From Guadua angustifolia (taxonomy: Eukaryota; Streptophyta; Magnoliopsida; Poales; Poaceae): a DNA stretch of 64,000 nucleotides. Positions 1-11,353 of the stretch are shown piece by piece. Position 1 is the stretch's first letter. Each line of letters begins with the position of its first letter. A program made the position numbers and the translations under genes. The DNA lies in assembly GCA_036346375.1 (NCBI GenBank), contig CM070515.1, positions 18,498,423 to 18,562,422 of the forward strand, written 5' to 3'. Below the pieces are notes generated by a model, which saw only the letters and a list, made by a program, of their open reading frames with translations, was not told the DNA's origin and did not search any database.

Positions 1-3000
1 GTACTGTCCATTAGATGTCCATCGCCAGGTTATTTCATCTTCTCTCTGCTCGTCTCGATTGACCCTTCGTATAGCTTCATGGAGCTCTACAAACTGTCGT
101 ACTTCATTCTGAGAGTTGATCGGAGTACAAGAGCGGATCCAGTAGTTATTCGCCAAGGCTTGCCGGACGGAGATGTTCTTTCTTCTTGCTAGTTGGAAAA
201 GGTTCGGAGCAATGTTTTTTGGCGCTTTTCCATGTACCCAGCTAGATCTCCAAAAATCAGCTAGTTTCCCATTTCCTACCGTGACCACCGTTGAAGCGTT
301 GAAGAGGCTAATATCTGTTTCATCACAGGGTAGGTGCAGGCCCGACCAAGCCCTTTCGTTGTTTTTCCATTTGAACCACAACCACCGGAGTCTAAGAGCT
401 CGGGCAAAGCGTTCCATATCCTTGATACCCAGTCCCCCTTTGGTTTTTGGCAAGCACGTTACTGGCCATTTAATCAAGCATTGGCCCCCACTACAATTTT
501 CTGGTTCTTTCCCACTCCAAAGGAAACTTCGTCTAAGTTTATCGATGCATCGAATGAGCCATCTTTGCGCTGGGAAGACCGTCATATGATAAATCGGTTG
601 AGATGTGAGCACGGATTTGACCAGGGTTTCCCGTCCGGCTCTGGAAAGTAATTTACCTTTCCATCCCGCAAGCCTGCTGTTCACTTTATCAATCAGGGGT
701 TGAACTTCGACTCGCCTCAATTGTCTGAAGTGTAGGGGGAGACCAAGGTACTTTCCTGGGAAGGTGGATAATTTTCCTGGAAAAATGTTCAACAATTCTT
801 GCACTAATTCTTCATGGCATCTGATCGGGTAGATTTCGGTTTTGGAGACGTTTACTTTTAGACCCGAGCACCTTCCAAAGATATCCAGAATTCGATTAAG
901 GGCAGTCAGTTCTTGAGCATCTGCATTTAGGAAAATCCCAGCGTCGTCTGCATACAATGAACAGCGAAGTCTTGCTGCTCGCGGGAGGACCGGTTGAAGG
1001 ATGCCTCTATTTGCTGCTAATTCTAGCAGGCTTTGCAGGGGATCAATTGCGAGGATGAAAAGAAGAGGTGATAGGGGATCTCCCTGCCGAACCCCTCGCG
1101 CGTGTCTTACTCTCGCCGTTGGTTGTCCATTGATTAAGATTTTTGAGGATGAAGTCCTGAGGATTGCAGCCACCCATTCTCGCCATCTCCAACCAAAGCC
1201 TAGGGTCTGAAGGACTTCAAGAAGATAACTCCAGTTGAGGGAATCGAAAGCTTTCGAAATATCTAATTTGATGAAAAGGGCCGGCGTTTTTTCTTTGTGT
1301 AGCTTTCGGATCACTCTTTGGACATATAAGAAGTTATCGTGGATGCATCTCTTTTTTATAAAAGCATTTTGCGAGACCGAGACCAGATCATCTAGCTTAG
1401 GAGCAAGCCTATTTGCCAAAATTTTGGTGATGATCTTCATGAAGCTATTGATAAGGCTGATAGGCCTGAAGCTTTCCAATCTACTTGCATGCTCTGTTTT
1501 CGGGAGTAGGACAATGTTTGCCTCATTAAACTTGTGCAATCTTTCATGACGAAGATTGAAGAAGTCCTTTATTGCTTCCACCAGATCATTTTTGATGATA
1601 TTAAGGCAGGTTTTATAGAATAGGCCAATATACCCATTAGGTCCTGGAGCCTTCTGAGAGGGAATCTCTTGTATGGTTCTAATGATCTCGGCATTAGTGA
1701 TCTGGGCCTCCAGGTCACTGAGATCTCGTGCGATGTAACCCAAGGCATCGGTATAGCGCTTTGTCCCTTCGCCATGTTCTCCCAATCCTTTACGAAATCT
1801 TGATGCACGCTTCATACTGTTTATCCTGTTGAGTGACAAAAACGTTGTCGTCTCTTTGTAGGACTCGAATAAGATTTCTGCGTCTTCTTGAGCTGGCCAT
1901 TAAGTGGAAAAACCTAGTGTTAGAGTCTCCCATCCGAATGTTTGTGAGTCGCGCATGTTGTCTCGCCCTTGATTTCTGAATGGCAGCAAGCCCCAGGAGT
2001 TTGGTTTTGAGAATTTTCGGAGGTCTAGTTCATCTTGAGATAGTGGTTGTCTTTCTTGGATGCTTTCAAGGATGGTGATTATTACTTGAATCATCGCTGT
2101 TTGTAGCGCTAAATTTGCGAACGTTTTTCTCCTCCAACTCTTTAAGGCCTTAGCTGTTCTGCTCAGTTTGATATACAGCCTTAGCATAGCGTCGGCCGTA
2201 AATACTGGTTTTGTCCAGATTGAGCCACTGTCTCTTGGAACCCCGGCATAGTGGTCCAGCAGGCTTCGAGACGAAAACCCTTAAAGTATTGGAAGGTGGT
2301 ATTTCCTTGCATTAGAAGTGGACAATGATCGGATGTCATAGTCGCCATTGCACACAAATCTGCATTTGGGAAGCCCTCGTGCCATTCTGTTGTTGGCAGG
2401 AAACGGTCTATTCTTGTCATAGTGGGTTGGTTCTGCTCGTTTGACCATGTGAATTTGCGGCCATTTAGGTCGAGTTCCAAAAGTTGTAATCTATTGATGG
2501 TAAGATTGAAACGTTGCATCGTTCTCCTATTTATCGGGCCTTTATTTTTTTCATTACTTTGCCTGATGAGGTTGAAATCTCCTAAAATCAACCACTTGGG
2601 ATGAACTGTTCCCTGGAGCGCCTCTAGTTCAACTAGGAAATTTCTTTTGTCAGAGTCCGCTTGTGGACCATATACCCCCGTGATGTCCCAAGCCTCCACA
2701 TTATATCTCGAGGCTAGAGATGCGGTGATCGTATGTGAAGTAGTTCTAATATTCTGTAGATCATAAATATCATCTAAAGCCGCCAGCAGGATTCCACCTG
2801 AGGATCCGTCGGATGGTATATGTGTAGCCTAGTTAGATAATCTCGTCCCCAATGTTTCGACTAGCAAACCTCTTGTCCAGTTAGCAATTTTCGTTTCTTG
2901 CAGACAGACGATAGACGCACCGCTTGACAGAATGAGGTGCTTAACACTTTCTCGCTTGGCCGGATCATTTAAACCTCTAACATTCCATGAGAGGACAGTG

Positions 3001-3014
3001 CAATTTGATGCCAT
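1..3014 (-). pseudogene. LINE ORF2: endonuclease-reverse transcriptase, broken, 3' partial
   Basis: ORF2 of a plant L1 nicks target DNA and reverse-transcribes the element's RNA. The start is the ATG at 3014, because WNVRGLN follows at residues 11-17 and LQETK soon after, the N-terminal APE endonuclease signature. An in-frame TAG at 2829-2831 interrupts the domain, which continues in the same frame with GDFNLIR, RIDRFL and SDHCPLL (about 2699-2300). A frameshift near 2200 and at least two more before about 1800 break the linker (a stretch reading ARLTNIRMGDSNTRFFH is in another frame). The reverse transcriptase then runs in one frame, as far as I could read, to the window edge: KAPGPNG, RQGDPLSPLLF, and catalytic YADD at 943-954. 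The first 30 bases encode TWRWTSNGQY, the start of the zf-RVT domain. Endonuclease and RT are therefore separated by lesions. Confidence 0.9.
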
Positions 3015-3099
3015 TGGAAACTGAACATACTACTTTAGGGGAGGCAAGGCTTACATTAGTTGACAGACATATAGCCAAAATACAATGAACCAGGACGAT

Positions 3100-3450
3100 G
3101 ACTTCTCTGGGTACTAATCCTCTGTTAAGGCAATTGAAGTCACGAAACAATGGCCTAATGGCCCACACTTGCGACAATACTACAAGTTGCCCAACTATCT
3201 GACCCGGATAGATATGGGTGTCGGCAATCCATTTCTCTTCCCTAGAGAGGAGCTTACCAGCATTCAGACATAGCGACCAGCTAGCTAAAGCAACTGACAG
3301 AAAAGAACAACAGCCGAAAGCACAATACAAAGACTTAACGGCCCGTACTTGTCGAAATACAACAATTTGCCAAACCACTTCACCAGAAAGGTTATGGGCG
3401 ATATGAAGCCAAGACTTTCCGCCAAAAAGGTGCACCCCAGCAATCAGCCA
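3100..3450 (-). repeat. Degenerate tandem duplication in the LINE ORF1-ORF2 spacer
   Basis: The spacer holds two related segments of roughly 140 bp. The sequence around 3155-3230 (gcccacacttgcgacaatac) resembles that around 3343-3415 (gcccgtacttgtcgaaatac), and the similarity extends upstream of both. Minus-strand translation gives two alike hydrophobic blocks (GEVVWQIVVFRQV and GQIVGQLVVLSQV), but this 180-codon frame ends next to the ORF2 start and has no recognised domain. I treat it as spacer, not as a gene. Confidence 0.5.
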
Positions 3451-3556
3451 CACCGCTGCTTCAATTTCCCAGTGCTTGTCTTGCCGCCCAGAACGCAAAT
3501 AGTGAGACATAATAAGCATCTACCGCTGCCGACCTCCCCTTCTGATACTGAGACTC

Positions 3557-6500
3557 TCAGGCGTGAGATATCTTTGCCACCGGCGCCACCTTCGCCACAT
3601 TCTTTTTGGCCTTGCGCTTGGAATTGCCGTGGTTCACGAGAGTCAGTAGAGCTTCCACCTTTTCCTTGCTAAGCGGTCTTTCGAAATGGCCAGCTAGCTG
3701 CTCAAATAAATCGACATGTGAGTTGTCAGATTGTGCCGGAGGACTTAAATCTTTGAGTTTTGCCGTTAGAAGCTCTTGGGCTAGTTGAATAGTTCCTTTG
3801 TTGGTTCCCAACCTGGATTTGGCCTTTATAGCTAACCTAGCACTCTTTCTCTGTGTGGAGGTGCTGGGGGGTGTTCTCTTATTTTGTTTGTGTGGAGGCG
3901 CATTGATGCAGGGAGGTGATTTCAAGATGGGCTCTTCGGTGTTGTGTGAGACCGTTATTATGAAATCCTCTAAACCCAGTTGGTTGTTAATTGTGTTTGG
4001 GACTGTAAGTTCTGGTTCTTGAGCAGTTATTTGTCGGTCCCCTGGGTACTGTGGCGCTTGAGGCTGTAGCATATCCAGTTGGGTGTTTTGTGTTGCTGCA
4101 GAACATCCAGTTGGGTTGTTTGAGGTTGTAGCATATCCATTTGGGATGCCAGGGGCTGTGGCATCCCCGGTGGATGGAGTAACAGCTGACAGTATGTTAT
4201 TAGATTCAGAATGTGGTATTAGCCGAGAATTATTAACACCCTCCTGCAAATTGTGAGACACATCCCCGACCCGTGGAGAGTTAGTTGCGGTAGTGTCAAG
4301 TATATCCGGCTGGCTGTTTTCTGTTGGTGTTTCAGGGACCTTAGCTTCAGCGGATGAACAAGGGGTTACCTCGGTGGGTCCGGGCTTGGGTGCTGTGGCC
4401 TCTAGATGATCGAAACTAGCAGGCAAAGTAAACTGCAGGGTTTGAGTATCTGGTTGAATTAGCCTATTGGGATCTATCTGCCGCGGGGATGGCGCCATGT
4501 GGGTGTCATTAGACCGAACGCCAGAATGGGTGGTGTTTTTTGTTGGCTCTGAAGTTAAAGCATTTGGCTGAATGGATTGTTCAGACGGACAAAGCAAATC
4601 AGCATCATTTTTGTCATATAATGAAACTTGCGGACTGATCAGAGATAAGTCAGGTAAAACTAGAGCTTCTTTATGTTGAGGTAGAACATGTGGCCGAGGG
4701 GTTTGGACAGGCGATGTAAGTAGCTCCACATCATTTTTCTCTGAAGGTTGATGTAAGGGTGAGGTAACATTGTTGTCAGCCATCTGGTGGTTGTGAACTA
4801 CAGGTTGTTCTAGAGTTGTCGTTTCCTGGGATGTGTGCTCCTCTAGAGGTTGTACTGTGGGAGAGCTAGAGTTATTATTTGCGGATTGGTTATTGACCCC
4901 CTCCACAAAATTTGTGACAGCAACTGAAGAAACATGAAGTGTCGGAAATGATTGTGCATTCTGGACAGTTTGGGAGCAAAGAAATGGGACCTCATTTTGA
5001 CGTACCAGGGGTTTGGCAAAGTGAACTCTTCTCCCTTCCTTCTGTTGCATTGATATCTTTGGCATCCCGTCGGCGTTGAGGGCTTTTCCTCCATGGTTTT
5101 TGTTGATGCCATGATTCTGCTCCTGTTGTCCGGATGAGGAATAGTGCCTATAGCGCCTTGCCGCTGAACCCGCCATTCCCCGCCGTGATGAGCTTAGTCA
5201 GTCATCCGCCCCTCCTCTGCATCCGGAGTCTCTCACCCATGCTGACATGCTACGGTGTCTGCGAGCAGTGTGACGACGGTTGATGTAGTCGTTGTCGTCG
5301 TCGTGGTCGTCGTAGCGCCGGCGGTGTGTATCATCTCTGCCTCTTCTCAGCTCTGTACGGTCCCTTCGCTCTCCCACCTCATCTGGGGCACCATAGGTCC
5401 AGACGAATTCCCGTCGGTGCTTGCGGTTGGGAGGCCCGCCCAAACCACCGCGACCATGGAGGAAGGAGAGATCCTCGACGATCTCCAAGTGGTTGCGGAG
5501 GTTGAATACTTGCCCGCGCTTCAGGTCGGTTGGATCATCATATTGCAGCACCACTTGAGGTAAAGGAGTGTTGGTGGGTGGGAGCTCTCTATCAGGTTCA
5601 ATCACTGTCAAACTGACTTCCTTCGGGATGTCGCAAGGATCTGAACACCATGCCCATAGGTCAAAGGATCTCGTGCGCTCCCTACGCCTTGAACTCTCTT
5701 GCACGTAGTGGATCGCACAGCTCTTCCCCAAAGCTCTTGCCGCCACTTCCTCACTCCAGCAGTGCACCGGCACTCCTTCCACGCGGACCTTGACGTGGTA
5801 CTCAAAGTTGACGTTTGTCGCATAGCGTTGTTCGGACCATGTCGCAAACTTGAATTCACGGCCACGGTAAGTACGCGGTGTGTTCACCACCATCCTCGAC
5901 CATTGCCTCGAGAAGATCACCATGAAGCTGCTCTGGATAGTGTTTGAGAAGTTGGAAGTCGCCGTGGCCGAGGTTGAATCGCTCTCGAAGCATGTCGCCC
6001 ACTATGAAGGTCTCCACATCATGACTGTTGCCCTCGAACCAGCAAACCGCGGCTCTGTCGATGAGTTAAATCGTGGCGGCGCTTGATTAGTCGATCCGCG
6101 AAATGGCACAGTATGCCCTCGCAGGCCTTGCCCTGGGGTCTCCGGGGTATCTGGCCTCCATCTCTCTACCCTCCCTCACGGCTTGGCAGTAGGATTTGGG
6201 ATGGCTATTGTGTTTCACTGTGACGTTGGGAGGTGAGTGCTGAGGTTGATTTGGTGATCTCGGCCTCCATGTATTTGAGCCCTCACTGCTGCGACCTCTG
6301 CTTGGGCAATGAATGGCCTTGTGGCCTGAACGAAGGCAATCCCAGCACCGTGTCGGCCTCCCACAGAAACCAGCGATATGATTCAATGAAAAACAATTAA
6401 AGCACTTCCCTTTCAGTTTCTACTTGAAGAAATCCGAGCCACTGAGACGTTGTATTGGCTGCTCCCGAGTGCCTTGTAGAGTTGAATGCCTCTGTTCCTT

Positions 6501-7178
6501 CCGCCACCGGTATTGAGGTTTGACCGCAATCCATCCATCAAACTCCTCGCTTGGGTTTCTGGGCATGAAATCGCACTGTGCAGGCGTGAGCGTGGGGTAG
6601 CGATTTCTCCAGATCTGTTGGTCTCTTGGTCGCCGTCTGCTGGAGTCCCGGTGACTCGGCTTGGTCTCTTGGTTGCTGCGATCCTCTCCCATGATCCATT
6701 TCCCTTTATCGGTGGCTGGGATTCTGGATCTGAGAGTCTTCTCTTCGACCGTCGCCCTTGAATGTTGCCTCAAGCTAAAGGCATCAATGCCTCCGCGTCT
6801 CTCCAGCCGAAAGCTATGTTGATCTGTCCTTTCGTCTTGAATCGCTGGGGCCTGATGATGCGCAATAACTTCTCTATCTCGTAGCTCTTCCATGGCTAGT
6901 CTTCTGGTTGGTAGCGATTGAAAGCGGTGTGGGCTCCCCAGCATTGACCATGATGGCGAAAGTGAAACTTCCCCCAAATCCACCATGTGGCCCTTCTCAT
7001 CTGGATCCGACCTTCCCCGTTGTCCTTGTTCCGATTTCTGTCCCGGCAATGGTGGATCAGCATCTGGGGAAACCGGATTTGGCGTTGATTTGTTGGATTT
7101 GTGGTTGGAATGGCCAGGATCTGGGGGAGGAGGGATGCTAGGGCGTGGAGCGACGGAGGCGGCATGTCTCAATCTCAT
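3557..7178 (-). pseudogene. LINE ORF1: RNA-binding gag-like protein with two zinc knuckles, broken
   Basis: ORF1 proteins of plant L1 elements bind the element RNA. The reading begins at the ATG at 7178 with a Pro/Arg-rich N-terminus. After an in-frame TAG at 6420-6422 the same frame encodes two CX2CX4HX4C knuckles, CFNCFSLNHIAGFC (about 6361-6402) and CWDCLRSGHKAIHC (about 6304-6347). Further in-frame stops fall at 6087-6089 and just after. An RNA-binding DUF4283-like segment (WFEGNSHDVETFIVGDML, then FEYHVKVRVEGVPVHCWSEE) spans about 6050-5550, crossing a frameshift near 5890. From 5923 the frame runs to 3557 with one stop at 5198-5200. The last 540 codons are Ser/Thr/Pro/Gln-rich and end in a basic tail (SARLAIKAKSRLGTNKG) followed by a short helical region, which I recognise from other grass LINE ORF1 proteins. 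An Asp/Arg-rich patch near 5270-5320 comes from gtc/cgt repeats. Not translatable as one protein now. Confidence 0.82.
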
Positions 7179-7365
7179 GGGTTTCCGAGTAAAATGATTT
7201 CAACAATGGCTTTCAAGCTTGATCTTCAATTCTCCATCCAGTGACAGCTATGTTCTATCCTGTTTGCTCACGACATTTCATAATTCAAGTAGTCTAATTA
7301 AGCTGTGACACACTGACGCTTGGTCAGGAATAGAAATAACCCACAGATTAGAGGCGGCATGTCTC
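7156..7365. repeat. 15-bp perfect direct repeat flanking a 180-bp segment
   Basis: GAGGCGGCATGTCTC occurs at 7156-7170 (within the first codons of LINE ORF1) and again at 7351-7365. The 180 bp between could be a small insertion whose target was duplicated, or the repeat could reflect a rearrangement at the LINE 5' end. The segment has no tRNA-like A/B boxes that I can recognise. Confidence 0.45.
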
Positions 7366-8140
7366 CGCCATTTTACGGAAAGAACCTCCGTTAAATTCAA
7401 ATCGCGAACAAACCCTTTTCTAATTTTTCGGGATAGCGGATAGGTCAAAAACGTAATATCTGTGTCCTTCTCTTTACGCCTAGGTCCTTTCTTCGCTTTT
7501 CTCGGGAAAAAATATTTTTCGCCACCGAGAATATGTGTACAGCTCTATCTCTAGACTTTTTCCCCATCTCGATCTATGATATTTTTTAGAGCGTCTATTA
7601 TTACTTTCGGTGAAGCAGCGTAGATTGTTAGACTCGCGAAAAAAAGTTATCGCCTCTAATAATTTTTCGCCTTTTCCTCTAGACTTTTTTCCTCGCTTGG
7701 TTTTCCAGCTCGGCCTCGATTATTTTCCAAATAATTTAGCCAAGTAGATATTTCTACCGTATTATACTTACATGAAATGCTTGACGACGTTTGTTTGTTT
7801 TTTAATAAATCGCTTCGCTGCTTCCGTGACGATTTCTTTAGTAAATGCCAACAGGAAAAACGAAAATTTTTCACGCTAAAGCGAGCGCCGGCGATATCGC
7901 CGCACATACTGTTCTAGTTTTATATGAAATCCTATGCGTTCCAAACAGGCCCGTGCTTTCTAGCCAGATTTTGCATAGTTTCTGGCTGGTTCGCCGCTGC
8001 GCTACCATCCGAAACCTGAGCGGCCGTAGCCGGAACGCGCGAAGACGAAACCAACGCTACGCTCCCTGATCCCAATCTTCCAGCGCCAACTGACGGAAGA
8101 TCTATAGGTACAACTAGGATGGGTTTCGCGGCGTAATACA
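7366..8140. other. Noncoding AT-rich stretch, no gene seen
   Basis: The stretch contains recurrent tttttcgc and ctctagactttttcc words but no convincing coding potential. It leads into the tandem array that follows and may be its diverged edge. Short open frames here lack any recognisable motif. Confidence 0.5.
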
Positions 8141-9426
8141 CCACCGTGTGCGTTTTTTTTTCGCGGAAATAATTTTGTTTTTTCTGTTGATATTTTTTTT
8201 AAATCATCGAGGGAACGCGTGAAACGGTTGAAAGAATACGAACGCATCCGCGATTACACTAAATCGAAAGATCCTTTTCGTGAAAAATAACCGGAATGAT
8301 CCAAACGTCACTACATTTTTTTGGTATTTATTTAGATCCTTTTACGAAAGATTCGTTATTTTTCTGAATCAGAGGGTACTCTTTGTAAAAAAACGCAAGA
8401 AGAACCTACATGTAATCACGTATTTTTTGAGGGACCCACACATGAAAAGGAAAAACCGAGCCGAGCCAAACCGGCCGTGTGTTTTTTCGCGAAAACAATT
8501 TCGTTTTTTTGTCGGTGTTTTTTCTAAAAAAATCATCGAGTAAACGCGAGAAACGGTTGAAAGCACACAAACGCATCCGCGATTGAGCTAGCCGAGCTGA
8601 GTCGGCCGAGCGTTTTTTTTCGCGGAAACAATTTATTTTTTTTCGCCGATTTTTTTAAATCGTCGAGGAAACGCAAGAAATGGTTGAAAGGACACAAGCG
8701 CATCCACAATCGCGCTAAATTGAAAGATCCTTTCCGTGAAATATAGATGGAATGATCCAAAAGTAACAACAGTTTTTTTGTATCTATTTAGGGTTCTTTC
8801 ACGAAATATTCGCTTTTTTTCTAAACCAGAAGGCCTCCTTTGTAAAAAAAACCGTGTAAAAGACTTACACGTAGTTACGTATTTTTGGAGGGACCTACAC
8901 GCGAGAAAAACAAAACGAGTCGAGTCGGCCGGACTACGTTTTTTTTTCAGAATTTATTTAGGATCTTTTCACGAAAGATTCACGATTTTTCGAAACCAAA
9001 ACGTTCGTTTCGCAAAAAATGCACGGCGTAGTACGCCGTGTGCGCTGTTTTTTTCGAAGAAATAATTCCATATTTTTCAGCACATTTTTTTTTAAATCGT
9101 CGCGAAAACGCGCGAAATGGTTGAAAGGGTACGAACGCAATCACGTTTTTTCCGCATCTATCTGGGGCCCTCTCACGAAGGATATGCGATCGCGCTAAAT
9201 CGAAAAGGTTCTTTTCGTGAAAAATTGCCGGAATGATCCAAACGTCACTATGTTTTTTTTTGTATCTATCTAGAGCCCTCTCACGAAAAATCCGTATTTT
9301 TTTTCTGAACCAGAAGAACCTCTTCGTAAAAACCGTGAAAAGGAGCTATACATAATTACGGATTTTTTGAAATTTTGAGCCGAACCGGCCGGCCGGCCGA
9401 GCTGAGCCGCGCGGCCGGCTTGGCTC
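8141..9426. repeat. Degenerate tandem array, ~330-390 bp units
   Basis: At least three near-full units and two partial ones are visible. A full unit contains, in order, a T-rich tract with tcgcggaaa(t/c)aattt, aaatcgtcgaggaaacgcg, gaaa(c/t)ggttgaaag, cgcatccgcgat, gatccttttcgtgaaaa, ggaatgatccaaacgtcac, a second T-tract, cctttgtaaaaaa, a cacgtaattacgtatttttt block, and a gagccgagccggccg tail. Approximate units are 8141-8481, 8481-8608 (short), 8608-8934, 8934-9040 (short) and 9040-9426. The short units lack one half, suggesting unequal recombination. No terminal repeats or coding sequence identify the source element. Confidence 0.75.
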
Positions 9427-9783
9427 AAATCAATGTGGTGGTTAGAAGTTTGCCAGGTTTAATAGCGGTATGATTGGCACCAGATTAGGTCAGGGTCAGA
9501 CACCACCTGAACGTTTGTGTTGATGCTCCCGGAGGTCAAGATACCTCCGCTTTTCGAGCCTTTTGCTGAGCAGGTCAGGGTCAGACACGTACCACCGCAG
9601 AGACTGGCAGTCCTTCCTTCCCAGCTGGAGGAGCACCCTCCCCTGCCGCCTAAAATACTGTTTCTGTCGTGAGGCCACCCGCTGGACGCCTCCCAAGCAG
9701 CCGCCAATCATCCACGACGTTCATTAATGCAGGGGAGAGGCATGCCAGGGAGGAGAGAGAGGGAGGCCCCCAAATGTGAGTAG
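9427..9783. other. Intergenic segment with a small duplicated word
   Basis: AGGTCAGGGTCAGACAC appears twice (about 9487 and 9572). The rest is unremarkable, moderately GC-rich DNA that forms the left flank of the next hAT element. No gene is supported. Confidence 0.4.
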
Positions 9784-10708
9784 TAGGGATGCAATCGGAT
9801 CGGATTCGGTCGGATATCACTTTTTTCATATCCTAAACCATATTTTTTATCGGATTCGAAATCGGATTCGGATAGTACCGGATACGAATACGGTTCGGAT
9901 AATATCGATCCGCAGTTAGAATCGAATACGGAGCGAAATCGTCTGATATCGAATAATTTTTGTCGGATATCCCGAGAATACTTACCACAAGAGACATGAA
10001 CTGCTACCATTACGTTCTTTTTAAGTAGTAGTAAAGATACACAGCCCTCCTCTCTTCTAGTTGACATGTTTTACTGGGTCTTGTAGTGGCGCTTCCTAGA
10101 CCTGACATACTCACAGAATGAGAACAACACACTCAAGAAAAGCCTTAGGACTTAGGAAGGTTAGATGCACTCGTAGCTTTGTATGGAATAATGGAAATGG
10201 CAAAGTTGCCTTTGGGAACTCAGACGTGGCTTGTCTTTGGAGATATGTATTGTGAGTTGAAGTCATTCCATGTGCTTCAATCTTCATATTTGGAATTTAA
10301 TCTTGGTGGAGTCCACAGAGGAAAGAGGACCACAGTAGGGTGAAGCCCACCAGAGGTAGTACGCTACACGAGAAGTTGCGAGGGCACACGGCGTGATAAG
10401 GCTTTCTTGGCGGAGGGCGATCCGCTTCATGGCGCATCACCGGCGAGTCTTTGGCAGGGAGGCCGGAGGCTAAAATGGATAATATATCGAGAACCGGTCG
10501 GATATCGAACAAATAAATTCGGATATATCCGAAAAATATTCGAATATTCGATCCGACGGATAGTTATCTCACGAATCCGAATCGAATCCGAAATAAAGTA
10601 TCGAGCGAATCCGAATCCGAAAAAAATCCGAAAAAATTATCCGAATCCGATCCGAAAACATCCGGTCGGTCGGTCGGTCGGAAAATATCCGATCCGATTG
10701 CACCCCTA
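9784..10708. mobile_element. Non-autonomous hAT element, 925 bp, perfect 8-bp duplication
   Basis: The ends are inverted repeats: TAGGGATGCAATCGGATCGG on the left and, read inward from the right, TAGGGGTGCAATCGGATCGG. The element is bounded by GTGAGTAG at 9776-9783 and GTGAGTAG at 10709-10716, the 8-bp duplication expected of hAT transposases. Both subterminal regions are dense in CGGAT/ATCCG words (and a (GGTC)4 run near 10667), typical of transposase-binding arrays. The middle (about 10000-10480) has no transposase-like reading, so it depends on a partner element. Confidence 0.92.
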
Positions 10709-10713
10709 GTGAG

Positions 10714-10860
10714 TAGGGATGGCATTTAAATCCATAGATTCGGGGTTTGAGTATCTGATAAGATTGTAGGATGGGTGTGAATATCAATTTGTACTCATGG
10801 GTATCTCATGACATGTGGGTTCCAATTTTTAGTGATACAAACAAAATATCATGTCCGTTT
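10714..10860. mobile_element. Remnant terminus of an older hAT element
   Basis: TAGGGATGGCATTTAAATCC begins inside the right-hand target duplication of the 925-bp hAT. Removing that element and one duplication leaves GTGAGTAGGGATGGCAT, so the younger element inserted into the very tip of an existing TAGGGATGGCA terminus. I could not find the matching opposite end. TAGGGATGGCA also ends the remnant at 30975-31173. Confidence 0.55.
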
Positions 10861-11353
10861 CTTTGTCTGATTCTCCAGCCTGCAGGCGTCAACCACAAAG
10901 CCACTCCACTCAGCCTTAGACCCCTCGACGCCCATTCCTTTTCCCCCTGACGCCCTCGAATAGACAGTTCGGCTCCCTGAGACCCTAACCCTAACGGCGT
11001 CCGTCCCCCTCCTACGCCTCCTGCGCCTCCGTTCCAAGCACCCCTTGATCGTCCCCGCGTATCCGCTCCGATGAAATCTTTGGGTGCCCTTGAGTTCCAT
11101 CTTGGGTTGGGGAATGGGGCGATGTGAGATCTTGAGGCTTCAAGGGTTTTGATGCCAAGATTTCATGATCTGGCTGGTTTTTAGGGTTTTGATCGTATCT
11201 TTGGATGAGTTGGATTTGATTTGGGTTTAGTTCCTACCGTCTTGAAAGGATGCATTCGAGAGGATTGGAGATAGATAGATCTAAGGTGATATCAGAAGGA
11301 CAAATTACAGATCCTCTCGTACAATCAAGATTCATGGTGCTTGGCTTAATCTG
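10861..11353. other. GC-rich stretch resembling a leader region, no ORF supported
   Basis: About 10870-11110 is C-rich and contains CCCTAACCCTAACGG, the kind of telo-box-like motif seen near plant transcription starts. It is followed by T-rich, intron-like DNA. It could be a captured or relict gene 5' region, but no reading frame, splice pair or downstream exon can be shown. Confidence 0.25.

Larger units (their letters stand above)
1..7200 (-). mobile_element. L1-type LINE retrotransposon, decayed, truncated by window edge
   Basis: A non-LTR retrotransposon reads on the minus strand: ORF1 (3557-7178), a short spacer (3015-3556), then ORF2 (1-3014). Two zinc knuckles in ORF1 and an APE endonuclease plus reverse transcriptase in ORF2 define the plant L1 clade. 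The copy has several in-frame stops and frameshifts, so it cannot move itself. The 3' end, poly-A tail and target duplication lie left of base 1 and cannot be judged. The 5' boundary is uncertain; recognisable LINE sequence fades just above 7178. Confidence 0.9.

Noticed and set aside
2977..3519. 180-codon hydrophobic frame as a membrane protein
   Set aside because: It lies in the LINE spacer, is explained by an internal duplication, and overlaps the ORF2 start in another frame.
3557..5176. 539-codon open frame as an independent gene
   Set aside because: It shares its frame with the upstream ORF1 segment (5198-5923), separated by one stop, and ends in the usual grass LINE ORF1 tail, so it is the C-terminal part of ORF1.
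10978..10998. CCCTAACCCTAACGG as an interstitial telomere repeat
   Set aside because: Only two units, and of the CCCTAA form; the plant telomere is CCCTAAA. More likely a promoter/leader telo-box-like motif.
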